Assembly: GCA_934364795.1 (NCBI GenBank)
Contig: CAKRMK010000039.1
Coordinates: 1-29,521 of the forward strand
From: an uncultured Blautia sp.
Lineage (GTDB): Bacteria; Bacillota; Clostridia; Lachnospirales; Lachnospiraceae
Direction of reading: 5' to 3'
Length of the DNA stretch: 29,521 nt
The notes beneath the pieces were generated by a model. That model ran no database searches. It saw only the letters and a list, made by a program, of their open reading frames with translations, and was not told the DNA's origin. The position numbers and the translations under genes were made by a program. Below, one piece after another: positions 16,907-24,597 of this stretch (the stretch's first letter is position 1; the number at the start of each line of letters is the position of its first letter).

Positions 16907-17821
16907 ATGGAAGAAAAGAAAAACAAGATTTTTAGAGGCCAGTTGCCGGTCTCTGTCATTTATGTACTGTTGGGATTGTGTCTGGCACTTATGCCGGTGG
17001 AAACTGTGAATGTACTGTGCAAGGTAGTCTTCGGGCTGGTGCTCATAGGCGCAGGGCTGTATCATATTTTTATGTTTGTGTTTGAAAAAGAAAATGCTAC
17101 CATACTGGATCTTTTTTCTGGAGTGATCGTGCTGGTGATCGGCGTATTTTTATTTATGAATCCGCCGGTGGTAATTAAGCTGCTTACTTTGATGCTGGGA
17201 GCTTTTATTCTGGTGGACAGCATCTGGATGTTGCGGGGAAGCCTGAAGCTGAAGAAAAAAGGCCTGGGAGTGTGGAAAGCATTTCTTATAGAAAGCCTGA
17301 TTTTTGTGGCACTTGGTGTTCTGATTCTTATGAATCCATTTTCCGAGCTGAAAATGACCATGCAGGTGGCAGGTTGGATTTTTGTGGCTAACGGCGGGCT
17401 TGATATTATTTTCTATGCTATTTTTCAGCATGGACTGAAAAAAGAAGTGGAGGATGTAAAAGAGGAGGATAAGCCAGAGAAGGAGCCAGATAAGGAAACA
17501 GAGAAAGAAATAGATAAAAAAGCTGACAAAAACACAGAAATGTGTGAAGAGTCAAATGAAGAAAATGGGGATACAAAAGACGAAAAAAGTAATAGAGATA
17601 AAAAGTGGTGGAGAAAAAGAAAAGAAACTGCCGAAGAGGAATTTTTTGAAAGTAGTGAAAACAATGCCGTAGAAAGTAATATAGATGGAAAAGATATTGC
17701 TGCAGAAAACTGCATAGATAAGGGATATGCAGCAGGTAACGATGTGCAGGAATGTGACCAGGCAGAAAACGATGGGAATAGGGAGCCGGAAGAAGAGGTA
17801 CTGGAAGAGTGGAAAGACTGA
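16907..17821 (+). CDS. DUF308/HdeD-like membrane protein with long charged cytoplasmic tail
   Basis: A 304-residue protein. The first ~170 residues hold about six hydrophobic segments in repeated pairs with internal IGVFLFMNPP and LGVLILMNPF motifs, the pattern of HdeD/DUF308 membrane proteins. The rest is a soluble, highly charged Lys/Glu/Asp-rich tail with no recognisable fold and two tryptophans in DKKWWRKRK. ATG 16907 has AGGAGG just upstream; an earlier in-frame ATG at 16862 lies inside the promoter. Function is unknown (HdeD is linked to acid resistance in enterics; extending that here would be guesswork). The next gene begins inside its 3' end. Confidence 0.8.
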   Translation: MEEKKNKIFRGQLPVSVIYVLLGLCLALMPVETVNVLCKVVFGLVLIGAGLYHIFMFVFEKENATILDLFSGVIVLVIGVFLFMNPPVVIKLLTLMLGAFILVDSIWMLRGSLKLKKKGLGVWKAFLIESLIFVALGVLILMNPFSELKMTMQVAGWIFVANGGLDIIFYAIFQHGLKKEVEDVKEEDKPEKEPDKETEKEIDKKADKNTEMCEESNEENGDTKDEKSNRDKKWWRKRKETAEEEFFESSENNAVESNIDGKDIAAENCIDKGYAAGNDVQECDQAENDGNREPEEEVLEEWKD

Positions 17822-18570
17822 AAAACAATATTGTGATTATGGATTTTTCCGGCATTTACCAGGAAGAACAGTTCTGGCATGACAGTCAGGTATGCTGGAT
17901 GAAAATGCAGGACATTTCCGGAACCAACTGCTATTGCGATGAGGAAGCTGTGGAAGAAATCCAAAAGAGGCTGGAAAATTTTTCGCATACAGGAATTTAT
18001 TTTATTGACTCCGGCAATTATCATTATATGAGCAGAATTGGAGCAGGAAGGGTGCAAAAACCTTTCCGGCTTCTTGTTTTTGACAACCATACAGACATGC
18101 AGCTTCCGGCATTTGGAGGACTTTTATCCTGTGGCGGCTGGATTGCAAATGCACTGGAAGAGCTGGAATATTTAGAAGAAGTCTGGCTGGCAGGACCGGA
18201 TGAAGAGGCTTATAGCCAGGTCGAAGAACAGTTTAAATCCAAAGTGAAATTTATTTCCAGGGAAATGCTGCACCAGGGAAATCTGTCTGAATGGCTGGAA
18301 CAGATTCCCGTGGATTTACCTCTTTATGTGTCTATAGACAAAGATGTGCTGTGCCAGGAGGATGCCAGCACCACCTGGAGTCAGGGAGATATGAAGCTGG
18401 CAAAGCTTCTGGAGGCTTTAGAGGCTTTAATGGTACATTTTTCAAAAAATAATGGAAGAATCTGGCAGGTTGATATTTGCGGAGAGTGTGATCCAGACCA
18501 GGAGGCACAAAATCAGAAAAATGATCTGGCAAATGGGAGAATGCTGGAATTTTGGAAGAAGTGGATGTGA
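17809..18570 (+). CDS. Arginase/ureohydrolase-fold protein
   Basis: A 253-residue cytosolic protein with the metal-binding pattern of arginase, agmatinase and formiminoglutamase. H72 lies in SGNYHYM, D92/H94/D96 in FDNHTDMQ and D177/D179 in SIDKDVL. The six ligands of the binuclear manganese site all have counterparts. It is shorter than usual (about 300 residues) and lacks the classical SxDxDxxDP ending. The substrate is therefore uncertain, and it may be a divergent ureohydrolase-like family. The likely start is GTG 17809, overlapping the upstream gene by 13 bases; ATG 17839 is an alternative but has no ribosome site. It is probably cotranscribed with its neighbours. Confidence 0.75.
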   Translation: MERLKNNIVIMDFSGIYQEEQFWHDSQVCWMKMQDISGTNCYCDEEAVEEIQKRLENFSHTGIYFIDSGNYHYMSRIGAGRVQKPFRLLVFDNHTDMQLPAFGGLLSCGGWIANALEELEYLEEVWLAGPDEEAYSQVEEQFKSKVKFISREMLHQGNLSEWLEQIPVDLPLYVSIDKDVLCQEDASTTWSQGDMKLAKLLEALEALMVHFSKNNGRIWQVDICGECDPDQEAQNQKNDLANGRMLEFWKKWM

Positions 18571-18616
18571 ATTTTTTAACAGGTTTTAGAACGTTTGTAA
18601 AAGAAAGGGACAGACA

Positions 18617-19384
18617 ATGAAAAATGAATTGCTGAAGATTGGTCCTTTTACTGTATATGGATATGGGCTGATGATTGCAGTTGGTATTCTGGCAGCCTAT
18701 TTTACCGGAGAATATCGTGCAAAAAAAAGAAAGCTTCCTTATGAACATGTTTTTAATCTTGTAGTATGGTGTGTGGTAGGTGGTTTTCTTGGCGCAAAGA
18801 TTCTATACTGGATAACAGAATGGGAAAATATCATGAAAAATCCCAGATTTCTGGGGGATACTTTAACGGATGGATTTGTGGTATTTGGTGGAATTATTGG
18901 AGGGATTCTGACAGCTTATGGGTATTGCAGAATTAAAAGAATTAAGTTCCTTGTTTTTTTTGATACCCTGATGCCTTCTGTTGCTCTGGCCCAGGGATTT
19001 GGAAGGATTGGCTGTTTTCTGGCAGGATGCTGTTATGGCAAGGAAACGGACAGTCCTTTATCTGTTACATTTGTAGATTCCGGATTTGCACCTAATGGAG
19101 TTGCCCTGATTCCTACCCAGATTTATTCCAGTATTTTGGATTTTTTACATTATGGGATTTTGCTTCTGATATTGAAAAAGCAAAAAAAAGACGGAGTAAC
19201 AGCAGCAAGTTATCTTATTTTTTACAGTGCAGGCAGGTTTGTACTGGAATTTTTCAGAGGGGACCTGGCACGGGGAAGTGTAGGAATGTTGTCTACTTCC
19301 CAGTTTATTTCTCTGTTTACTTTTGTGGCGGGAATTATTATGTTGGTGCGTACAATAAGGCATAAAATGTTAAAAATGTCATAG
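18617..19384 (+). CDS. Lgt-family membrane protein (prolipoprotein diacylglyceryl transferase homologue)
   Basis: A 255-residue membrane protein with about seven hydrophobic segments, related to Lgt, which attaches diacylglycerol to lipoprotein cysteines. Retained features are R130 in FGRIG and the C-terminal Y203/R207/E211 set (YSAGRFVLEFFR), matching Y235, R239 and E243 of E. coli Lgt in spacing. However, the position of the essential H103 is F90 (VVFGGIIGG), N146 is C133 and E151 is C138, in the cysteine-rich GRIGCFLAGCCYG. It may be an Lgt-like paralogue rather than the housekeeping enzyme, so no gene symbol is given. The start follows AAAGAAAGGGAC; the subtilase gene is 33 bases downstream. 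Confidence 0.8.
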   Translation: MKNELLKIGPFTVYGYGLMIAVGILAAYFTGEYRAKKRKLPYEHVFNLVVWCVVGGFLGAKILYWITEWENIMKNPRFLGDTLTDGFVVFGGIIGGILTAYGYCRIKRIKFLVFFDTLMPSVALAQGFGRIGCFLAGCCYGKETDSPLSVTFVDSGFAPNGVALIPTQIYSSILDFLHYGILLLILKKQKKDGVTAASYLIFYSAGRFVLEFFRGDLARGSVGMLSTSQFISLFTFVAGIIMLVRTIRHKMLKMS

Positions 19385-19417
19385 GATTAACCAAGATGTG
19401 TTTTGGAGGGCTTATCC

Positions 19418-21106
19418 ATGGAGCAGTCAGGTACAGCACCGGCACAAAATGAACTGTACGCGGATTTTATTGTGAAATATATGGAAAATTTACAGGAAGA
19501 CCTGGGCGATGTCCCGGGTCTTAGTCTTCAGCTGATAAATTCCATATACGGAGTGGTTTATGCACCGCTTGCAGAAATCGGGGAGCTGAATATTAACACA
19601 TATTTCTACAGTTTTATTCCAAAATGTTATACCTACATGGATCTGGGCAGCCTTGGGGCGTCGGGAATTACCAGGCTGCAGGAACACCCGTATCTGCAGC
19701 TGAAAGGCAAGGGAACGGCCATTGCAGTGATTGATTCGGGAATTGATTATGAAAATCCGGTTTTTCAGAACGAAATGGGCAGCAGGATTCTGGCAATCTG
19801 GGATCAGACTTTGGAGGGGGATGAAAAAGAGCCGGTTCCTTATGGCAGAGTTTTTTTCAAAAAGGAGATTGACCAGGCACTGGCATCTGAAAATCCCCGG
19901 GAAATCGTTCCTTCTACAGATACCAATGGACACGGAACAAGGCTTGCTGCTATTGCAGGCGGAAATTATATGCCCCAAGAGAATTTTTCCGGAGCAGCAC
20001 CAGAGGCAATGCTGATTATAGTAAAAGTTAAAGAAGCAAAAAAATATCTGCGGGAATTTTATCTTTTCCCGTCGGATGCGCCACTATTTCAGGAAAATGA
20101 TATTATGATGGGAATGGATTTTGCAGTGAAAATGGCGGAAATGCGAAATTTGCCTTTGTCTGTATGTCTTGGAATCGGAAGCAGTCAGGGGGCACATCTG
20201 GGGAAAAATCCTCTTAGCACTTATGTTGATTATGTGTCCAGTTTTTCTTTGATTTCGGTTTCCGTTGCAGCTGGAAATGAGGGGGCTGCAAGACATCATT
20301 ATGGGGGATATTTAACAGAACGGGAAAATTCAGCAGCGGCAGAGATTCGTGTGGGAAATAAAGAACCGGGATTTTCCATGGAATTCTGGGGAGAACCACC
20401 GGAAATTTATAATTTGTCTTTGCAGTCTCCAACTGGGGAAATACTGGATATCAGTGCATCTTTGGGGGATGTGATCCAGGAGCTTTCTTTTGTTTTTGTA
20501 GAAACAAAGGTGGAAGTGAACTATGTTTCCATAGAAAGGCAGACGGGATATACGCTGGTCTATTTCAGATTTATTCAGCCTGCCCCGGGAATTTGGAGAA
20601 TTTTTGTAAATGGAAGAGAGGGGCAAAATGTAAGTTTTCATATGTGGCTTCCTGTACAGGGGCTTATTTCGGATGAAACTTATTTTCTGGAACCATCTCC
20701 TTATAATACAGTTACGGCTCCTGGTGATTCTCTGGAAAGCATCACGGTTACTGCTTATCAGTACCGGGATAACAGCCTGTATGTTCAGGCAAGCAGGGGA
20801 TTTATGCCAGATGGGAATATTGTGCCCCAGATAGCAGCTCCAGGAGTGGAGGTGCGGGTGCCACAGCGAAACGGTTTATATGGCTATGCCTCCGGAAGCA
20901 GTCTTAGTGCAGCGCAATGCGCCGGTGCGGCAGCGCTTTTGTTTGAATGGGCTGTGGTGCGTGGAAACAGACCTTTTTTTACAGGATCCAGTGTGAAAAA
21001 TTATTTGACAAGAGGGGCAAAAAGAGAGGATAGGCTGCAGTATCCGAACAGGGAGTGGGGATTTGGGAGAATGGATTTGTATCATACGTTTGAACTTCTT
21101 ACATAA
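19418..21106 (+). CDS. Subtilisin-like serine peptidase (S8 family, CspB-like)
   Basis: A 562-residue S8 peptidase with an intact catalytic triad: D106 in AVIDSGID, H172 in TNGHGTRLAAIAGG and S495 in ASGSSLSAAQCAGA. The oxyanion asparagine is in VAAGNEG. Between His and Ser there is a large inserted region, compatible with the jelly-roll insert of Clostridial Csp-type proteases. No signal peptide is seen. An N-terminal ~90-residue segment may be a propeptide. ATG 19418 is preceded by TTTGGAGGG; the frame could extend to TTG 19403 but that falls in the ribosome site. In Clostridium, Csp proteases process spore cortex hydrolases. Whether this organism sporulates is not shown here. Confidence 0.88.
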   Translation: MEQSGTAPAQNELYADFIVKYMENLQEDLGDVPGLSLQLINSIYGVVYAPLAEIGELNINTYFYSFIPKCYTYMDLGSLGASGITRLQEHPYLQLKGKGTAIAVIDSGIDYENPVFQNEMGSRILAIWDQTLEGDEKEPVPYGRVFFKKEIDQALASENPREIVPSTDTNGHGTRLAAIAGGNYMPQENFSGAAPEAMLIIVKVKEAKKYLREFYLFPSDAPLFQENDIMMGMDFAVKMAEMRNLPLSVCLGIGSSQGAHLGKNPLSTYVDYVSSFSLISVSVAAGNEGAARHHYGGYLTERENSAAAEIRVGNKEPGFSMEFWGEPPEIYNLSLQSPTGEILDISASLGDVIQELSFVFVETKVEVNYVSIERQTGYTLVYFRFIQPAPGIWRIFVNGREGQNVSFHMWLPVQGLISDETYFLEPSPYNTVTAPGDSLESITVTAYQYRDNSLYVQASRGFMPDGNIVPQIAAPGVEVRVPQRNGLYGYASGSSLSAAQCAGAAALLFEWAVVRGNRPFFTGSSVKNYLTRGAKREDRLQYPNREWGFGRMDLYHTFELLT

Positions 21107-21185
21107 GAAAAGACACGATCAAGAATTGAATTTTGTTAAAACTAAAATATGAACAAAAATACCCAGCTTTTTTTGTGAACATTAT

Positions 21186-21235
21186 TACCAAATATTTTTA
21201 GGCAATCTAATTGTTTTTGCACATCTTATTTGGTA
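21186..21235. repeat. Inverted repeat flanking and entering the permease promoter
   Basis: TACCAAATA (21186-21194) and TATTTGGTA (21227-21235) are perfect 9-bp inverted copies 32 bases apart. The right arm covers the spacer edge and enters the -10 box, and the -35 box lies between the arms. The arrangement suggests a repressor bound at two half-sites. Confidence 0.45.
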
Positions 21236-21239
21236 TACT
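21211..21239 (+). promoter_or_regulatory. Promoter of the NCS2 permease gene
   Basis: TTGTTT (21211-21216) and TATACT (21234-21239) are 17 bases apart. The leader is only about 25 bases, which leaves no room for a purine riboswitch. Confidence 0.65.
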
Positions 21240-21272
21240 ACTATATAAAACAAAAGAAAGCAGGAAAACATT

Positions 21273-22658
21273 ATGAAGAGAGGCAGTATTTTTGAAACTG
21301 ATGGTATCCCGCGGATCCAGGAAGCCCTTCCTCTGGCACTACAGCATGTTGTTGCCATGATCGTGGGATGTGTCACCCCTGCCATTATTGTGGCAGGTGC
21401 AGCTGGCCTTGAAAATAAGGACCAGGTTATCCTCATTCAGGCAGCCCTTGTGGTTGCAGCACTTTCCACTTTGATCCAGCTGTTCCCAATCGGAAAAAAG
21501 TATAAGATTGGCTCCGGACTTCCTGTTATTATGGGTGTCAGCTTTGCATATGTGCCAAGTATGCAGGCAATTGCAGACGGATACGGAATCGACACCATTA
21601 TGGGAGCCCAGATTGTAGGTGGTATTGTGGCAATCTTCATGGGTATTATGGTAAAAAAGATACGTGTATTTTTCCCGCCGCTGATCACCGGAACAGTGGT
21701 ATTTACCATCGGACTTTCCCTGTATCCCACCGCAATTAACTATATGGCAGGTGGAACTTCAAATCCGGATTATGGTTCCTGGCAGAACTGGCTGGTTGCC
21801 TTTTTTACCCTGGCTGTTGTAACAGCGCTGAACCATTTTGGAAAGGGAATCTGGAAGCTTTCTTCTATTTTGATCGGTATGCTGGCTGGCTATGTGGTAT
21901 CCATTCCTTTTGGCATGGTGGATCTTTCCAGTGTGGGAAGGGCAAGCGTGTTCCAGGTGCCACAGCCATTGCATTTTGGAGTGCATTTTGAGATTTCTGC
22001 ATGTGTGGCAATTGGAATTTTGTTTGCAATTAACTCTATCCAGGCAATTGGAGACTATTCTGCCACTACCATTGGTTCTATGAACCGTACTCCTAAGGAC
22101 CAGGAGCTTCAGGGCGGCATTGTGGCTTATGGTATCACTAATATTCTGGGAGCATTGTTTGGCGGACTTCCCACTGCTACATACAGCCAGAACGTTGGTA
22201 TTGTAACTACCACCAAGGTAATCAACCGCTGGGTTCTGGGACTGGCAGCAGCTTTTCTTGGAATTGCCGGATTTGTTCCGAAATTTTCCGCAATTCTTAC
22301 TACCATTCCCCAGTGCGTACTTGGAGGAGCGACTGTTTCTGTATTTGCATCCATTGCCATGACTGGTATGAAACTTGTGGCATCAGCAGAAATGGATTAT
22401 CGTAATTCTTCTATTGTAGGTCTTGCAGCAGCCCTTGGTGTTGGGGTATCCCAGGCAAATGCAGCACTTGCCACACTTCCTGCATGGGTAACTACCATTT
22501 TTGGCAAATCTCCGGTTGTACTGGCTACTATTATTGCCGTCTGTCTGAATCTGATCCTGCCTAAGTCACGGGAGGAGAAAAAAGAAGAAAAGATTCATGA
22601 CAGTGAGATCCAAGAAAAACTGGAAGAAGATCACAGAATCTTTGAACAGGAGAAGTAG
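21273..22658 (+). CDS. NCS2 family uracil/xanthine-type permease
   Basis: A 461-residue nucleobase transporter with about 12-14 membrane segments. Family marks are ALPLALQHVVAMIVGCVTPAII near the start, QAIGDYSATTIG in the middle, and TATYSQNVGIVTTTKVINRW corresponding to the conserved QNxGxxxxT substrate motif. Hydrophilic Lys/Glu residues form the C-terminal tail. Xanthine or uracil is the most likely substrate class; the exact one cannot be set. The start is ATG 21273 with a weak AGGA site. A strong terminator follows, so it is monocistronic. Confidence 0.88.
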   Translation: MKRGSIFETDGIPRIQEALPLALQHVVAMIVGCVTPAIIVAGAAGLENKDQVILIQAALVVAALSTLIQLFPIGKKYKIGSGLPVIMGVSFAYVPSMQAIADGYGIDTIMGAQIVGGIVAIFMGIMVKKIRVFFPPLITGTVVFTIGLSLYPTAINYMAGGTSNPDYGSWQNWLVAFFTLAVVTALNHFGKGIWKLSSILIGMLAGYVVSIPFGMVDLSSVGRASVFQVPQPLHFGVHFEISACVAIGILFAINSIQAIGDYSATTIGSMNRTPKDQELQGGIVAYGITNILGALFGGLPTATYSQNVGIVTTTKVINRWVLGLAAAFLGIAGFVPKFSAILTTIPQCVLGGATVSVFASIAMTGMKLVASAEMDYRNSSIVGLAAALGVGVSQANAALATLPAWVTTIFGKSPVVLATIIAVCLNLILPKSREEKKEEKIHDSEIQEKLEEDHRIFEQEK

Positions 22659-22673
22659 AGCTTGTTTGAAAAG
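22656..22673 (+). repeat. Possible decayed copy of the CTAGAGCGTG repeat start
   Basis: TAGAGCTTGTTTGAAAA overlaps the permease stop codon and matches the repeat start at 24122 in all but one of 17 positions. It may be a relic of the same element. Confidence 0.4.
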
Positions 22674-22698
22674 AAAATAAAGATTGGATAAAGAAAAA

Positions 22699-22745
22699 AC
22701 ATCTGCAAAAAGAACTCTTATAGGATCACTTTTGCAGATGTTTTT
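22699..22745 (+). terminator. Terminator of the permease gene
   Basis: ACATCTGCAAAA (22699-22710) pairs perfectly with TTTTGCAGATGT (22730-22741). The 12-bp stem is followed by T to 22745. Confidence 0.85.
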
Positions 22746-22747
22746 AT

Positions 22748-22780
22748 GCAATAGGAAATTTTGCCTAAATTCCCTATTGC
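22748..22780. repeat. Hairpin in the convergent intergenic gap
   Basis: GCAATAGG (22748-22755) and CCTATTGC (22773-22780) form an 8-bp stem, extended by AATT pairs across single-base bulges. It has no T-run directly after it, so its role is unclear; it may protect 3' ends or act with the neighbouring terminators. Confidence 0.5.
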
Positions 22781-22783
22781 ATT

Positions 22784-22803
22784 AAAAAAGCCCTCCGGGA
22801 TTT
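22784..22803 (-). terminator. Probable weak terminator of the phosphofructokinase gene
   Basis: On the minus strand, AAATCCC-GGA-GGGC is followed by six T. The GC stem is short (3 bp plus A-T pairs), so strength is uncertain, but it lies 14 bases after the stop codon. Confidence 0.5.
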
Positions 22804-22816
22804 GACCACTCCTTAC

Positions 22817-24046
22817 TTACTTTCGGTATACACACACGGGAAGTCCGTCTTCCCCTACAGGAAGCTCCACATTTCCCTGAATCAGCGGGCGTGCATAGCG
22901 GATAAAATCATCCGATACATCAGAACCATCTTCTGTGATCCAGGAAAGTGGTACTGTTTTTTCTTCATTACAGATTTCGTTTACATCCTCCAGACCACAT
23001 TTCATCTGGTAAACGCCATCTGGTGTATCCTGGCGGATGAAAGATACCATTTTTCCTGTTTCGCCATCCAGGGCAGCCTGAACTCCGAAAATACCGGCGG
23101 TGATGGCTTCCTGGCGGTCTGTATCAGACAAAAGGGAAGCACTGCAGCGCTGGCTGACATTCAGCTCGATGGAGCGGGCTTTTACCCCAAGGCGGTTACG
23201 CACCAGATTCTCCAGGTATTTGCCGCATCCGGCAAGCATTTTGTGACCAAAATTGTCAGTACCTACGGAATTGTCATATTCGCAGATAAAGGTTCCCTTA
23301 GCATCATGGATTCCCTCGGAAACACATACGACTACATTACAGTTTTTTTCAAAGGATGCATTTACTCTGGCAAGAAATTCCTCTGTATCAAATGCTGTTT
23401 CCGGAAGATAAATAAGAAGAGGATTGTCCCCTGTATATTTGCGTGCAAGAGCACCGGCAGCAGTAAGCCATCCGGCGTGGCGCCCCATGATTTCCACAAT
23501 GGTAACGGACTTTTTCTCATAAACGCTGGCATCCAGGGTGATCTCACGTACAGTAGATGCCACGTATCTTGCAGCACTTCCAAATCCGGGAGTATGATCG
23601 GTGTGTACCAGGTCATTGTCAATTGTCTTAGGCTCTCCGATAATACGGATATCACTTCCTGTCATGGCAGCATAGCGGGAAAGCTTGCTTACAGTGTCCA
23701 TGGAGTCATTGCCGCCGATATAGAAAAACCATCCAATATTCATTTCTTCAAATTTCTGGAACAGTTTTGGATATACCGGATCCTCTAAAGACTGGGGGAG
23801 CTTGTAACGGCATGAGCCAAGGTAAGCACCTGGAGTGTAGGTAAGGTATTCCAGCTTTTCCCCTGGAAGAGCCTCTTCAAAATCAAGGACAGTTCCATTT
23901 AAAAAGCCCTCAATTCCATTTACCATGCCATAAACATGTCCTATTTCTTCCTGACGGATTCCTTCAGATACTACGCCGTAAAGGCTGCTGTTAATAACTG
24001 CAGTAGGTCCGCCGGACTGTCCTACGATCAGATTCTTTTTTGCCAT
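22817..24046 (-). CDS. 6-phosphofructokinase, probably pyrophosphate-dependent
   Basis: A 409-residue glycolytic phosphofructokinase of the long bacterial clade. It phosphorylates fructose 6-phosphate, or works reversibly if PPi-dependent. The phosphate-donor loop GQSGGPTAVIN (9-19) and MGRHAGW substrate motif are intact. At the donor-specificity sites it reads GGNDS (111-115), with D114 where ATP enzymes have Gly, and PKTIDND (139-145), with K140 where ATP enzymes have PGTIDND. Both changes are established marks of PPi-using enzymes. GGAGG precedes the start. It is a single-gene transcript, convergent with the permease. Confidence 0.88.
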   Translation of the reverse strand: MAKKNLIVGQSGGPTAVINSSLYGVVSEGIRQEEIGHVYGMVNGIEGFLNGTVLDFEEALPGEKLEYLTYTPGAYLGSCRYKLPQSLEDPVYPKLFQKFEEMNIGWFFYIGGNDSMDTVSKLSRYAAMTGSDIRIIGEPKTIDNDLVHTDHTPGFGSAARYVASTVREITLDASVYEKKSVTIVEIMGRHAGWLTAAGALARKYTGDNPLLIYLPETAFDTEEFLARVNASFEKNCNVVVCVSEGIHDAKGTFICEYDNSVGTDNFGHKMLAGCGKYLENLVRNRLGVKARSIELNVSQRCSASLLSDTDRQEAITAGIFGVQAALDGETGKMVSFIRQDTPDGVYQMKCGLEDVNEICNEEKTVPLSWITEDGSDVSDDFIRYARPLIQGNVELPVGEDGLPVCVYRK

Positions 24047-24094
24047 GTAAGTAAATCCTCCTGTTGTTATTGGTAGATTTTATGATGTTATTTT

Positions 24095-24123
24095 ATTATA
24101 GCAGGAAAGAGAGGATGTGGCTA
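24095..24123 (-). promoter_or_regulatory. Promoter of the phosphofructokinase gene
   Basis: On the minus strand, TATAAT (24095-24100) lies 17 bases from TAGCCA (24118-24123). The -35 is weak and overlaps the end of the repeat element at 24121. Confidence 0.55.
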
Positions 24124-24145
24124 GAGCGTGTTTGAAAAATCATTC
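24121..24145 (+). repeat. Truncated copy of the CTAGAGCGTG repeat
   Basis: CTAGAGCGTG followed, four to five bases later, by AAAATCATTC matches the start of the element at 6882. The rest of the element is missing. It sits in the divergent gap between phosphofructokinase and the MoxR/VWA cassette. Confidence 0.55.
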
Positions 24146-24160
24146 AATAGAAAATTCGGA

Positions 24161-24189
24161 TTGTCGGATAAGGGCAGATGGATTATAAT
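24161..24189 (+). promoter_or_regulatory. Candidate promoter of the MoxR/VWA cassette
   Basis: TTGTCG (24161-24166) and TATAAT (24184-24189) are 17 bases apart. If real, transcription starts near 24196, downstream of the first in-frame ATG at 24178. Confidence 0.5.
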
Positions 24190-24240
24190 AAGAAAATAAG
24201 GGAACCGGCAAATTTTTGCCACGAAAGTATGAGGCTACCA

Positions 24241-24597
24241 ATGACAGAAGAACAAAGAAGATTATATGAGAAATTTAAGACCACAGGTCAGGAAAAAATA
24301 AAACTGGTCTGTGCAGTTGAAGGCTTTTTTTCGTATAGTAACTCTTTGACAGAACAGGAAAAAAGAACTTACAGCGAATATTTAAAAAGGCGGATCCGTC
24401 CTGTTATGGAGAAGCTGATCCAGGAAGAAGACACAGAAAAAATGGAGAAAATAGAAGAATTTGGCTGGTATGGGAGAGCAGAACTGGATACTTTTATCCG
24501 CTTTGCAGGAAGCTGCCACAAAATCGAAAGCCTGGTGTGGCTGATGGAACAGAAGGATAGAAAATATGGATACCAGGATCGGGATTTTACCCTTTGA
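24241..24597 (+). CDS. Small charged protein of unknown function, first gene of the MoxR/VWA cassette
   Basis: I do not recognise this family. The 118-residue protein is soluble and mostly helical by composition, rich in Glu/Lys/Arg, with no signal peptide or membrane segment. Its only notable stretches are LVCAVEGFFSYSNSLTEQEKRTYSEYLKRR and GWYGRAELDTFIRFAG. The frame is open to ATG 24178, but that ATG overlaps the -10 of a good promoter. I prefer ATG 24241, which has GAGG at 24231-24234; ATG 24229 is also possible. Its 3' end overlaps the VWA gene by 32 bases, so the two are translationally coupled and probably act together. Confidence 0.7.
   Translation: MTEEQRRLYEKFKTTGQEKIKLVCAVEGFFSYSNSLTEQEKRTYSEYLKRRIRPVMEKLIQEEDTEKMEKIEEFGWYGRAELDTFIRFAGSCHKIESLVWLMEQKDRKYGYQDRDFTL

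Noticed and set aside
21107..21272. Purine riboswitch ahead of the permease
   Set aside because: The leader after the promoter is about 25 bases, and no conserved purine aptamer core is visible in the gap.
22802..23788. Long open frame (328 codons) on the plus strand
   Set aside because: It lies entirely antisense to the phosphofructokinase gene, whose motifs are unmistakable. The predicted product has no recognisable domain.
24178..24240. First ATG of the small cassette gene
   Set aside because: It lies within a TTGTCG-17-TATAAT promoter and has no ribosome site at proper distance, so a downstream start is preferred. This is not certain.
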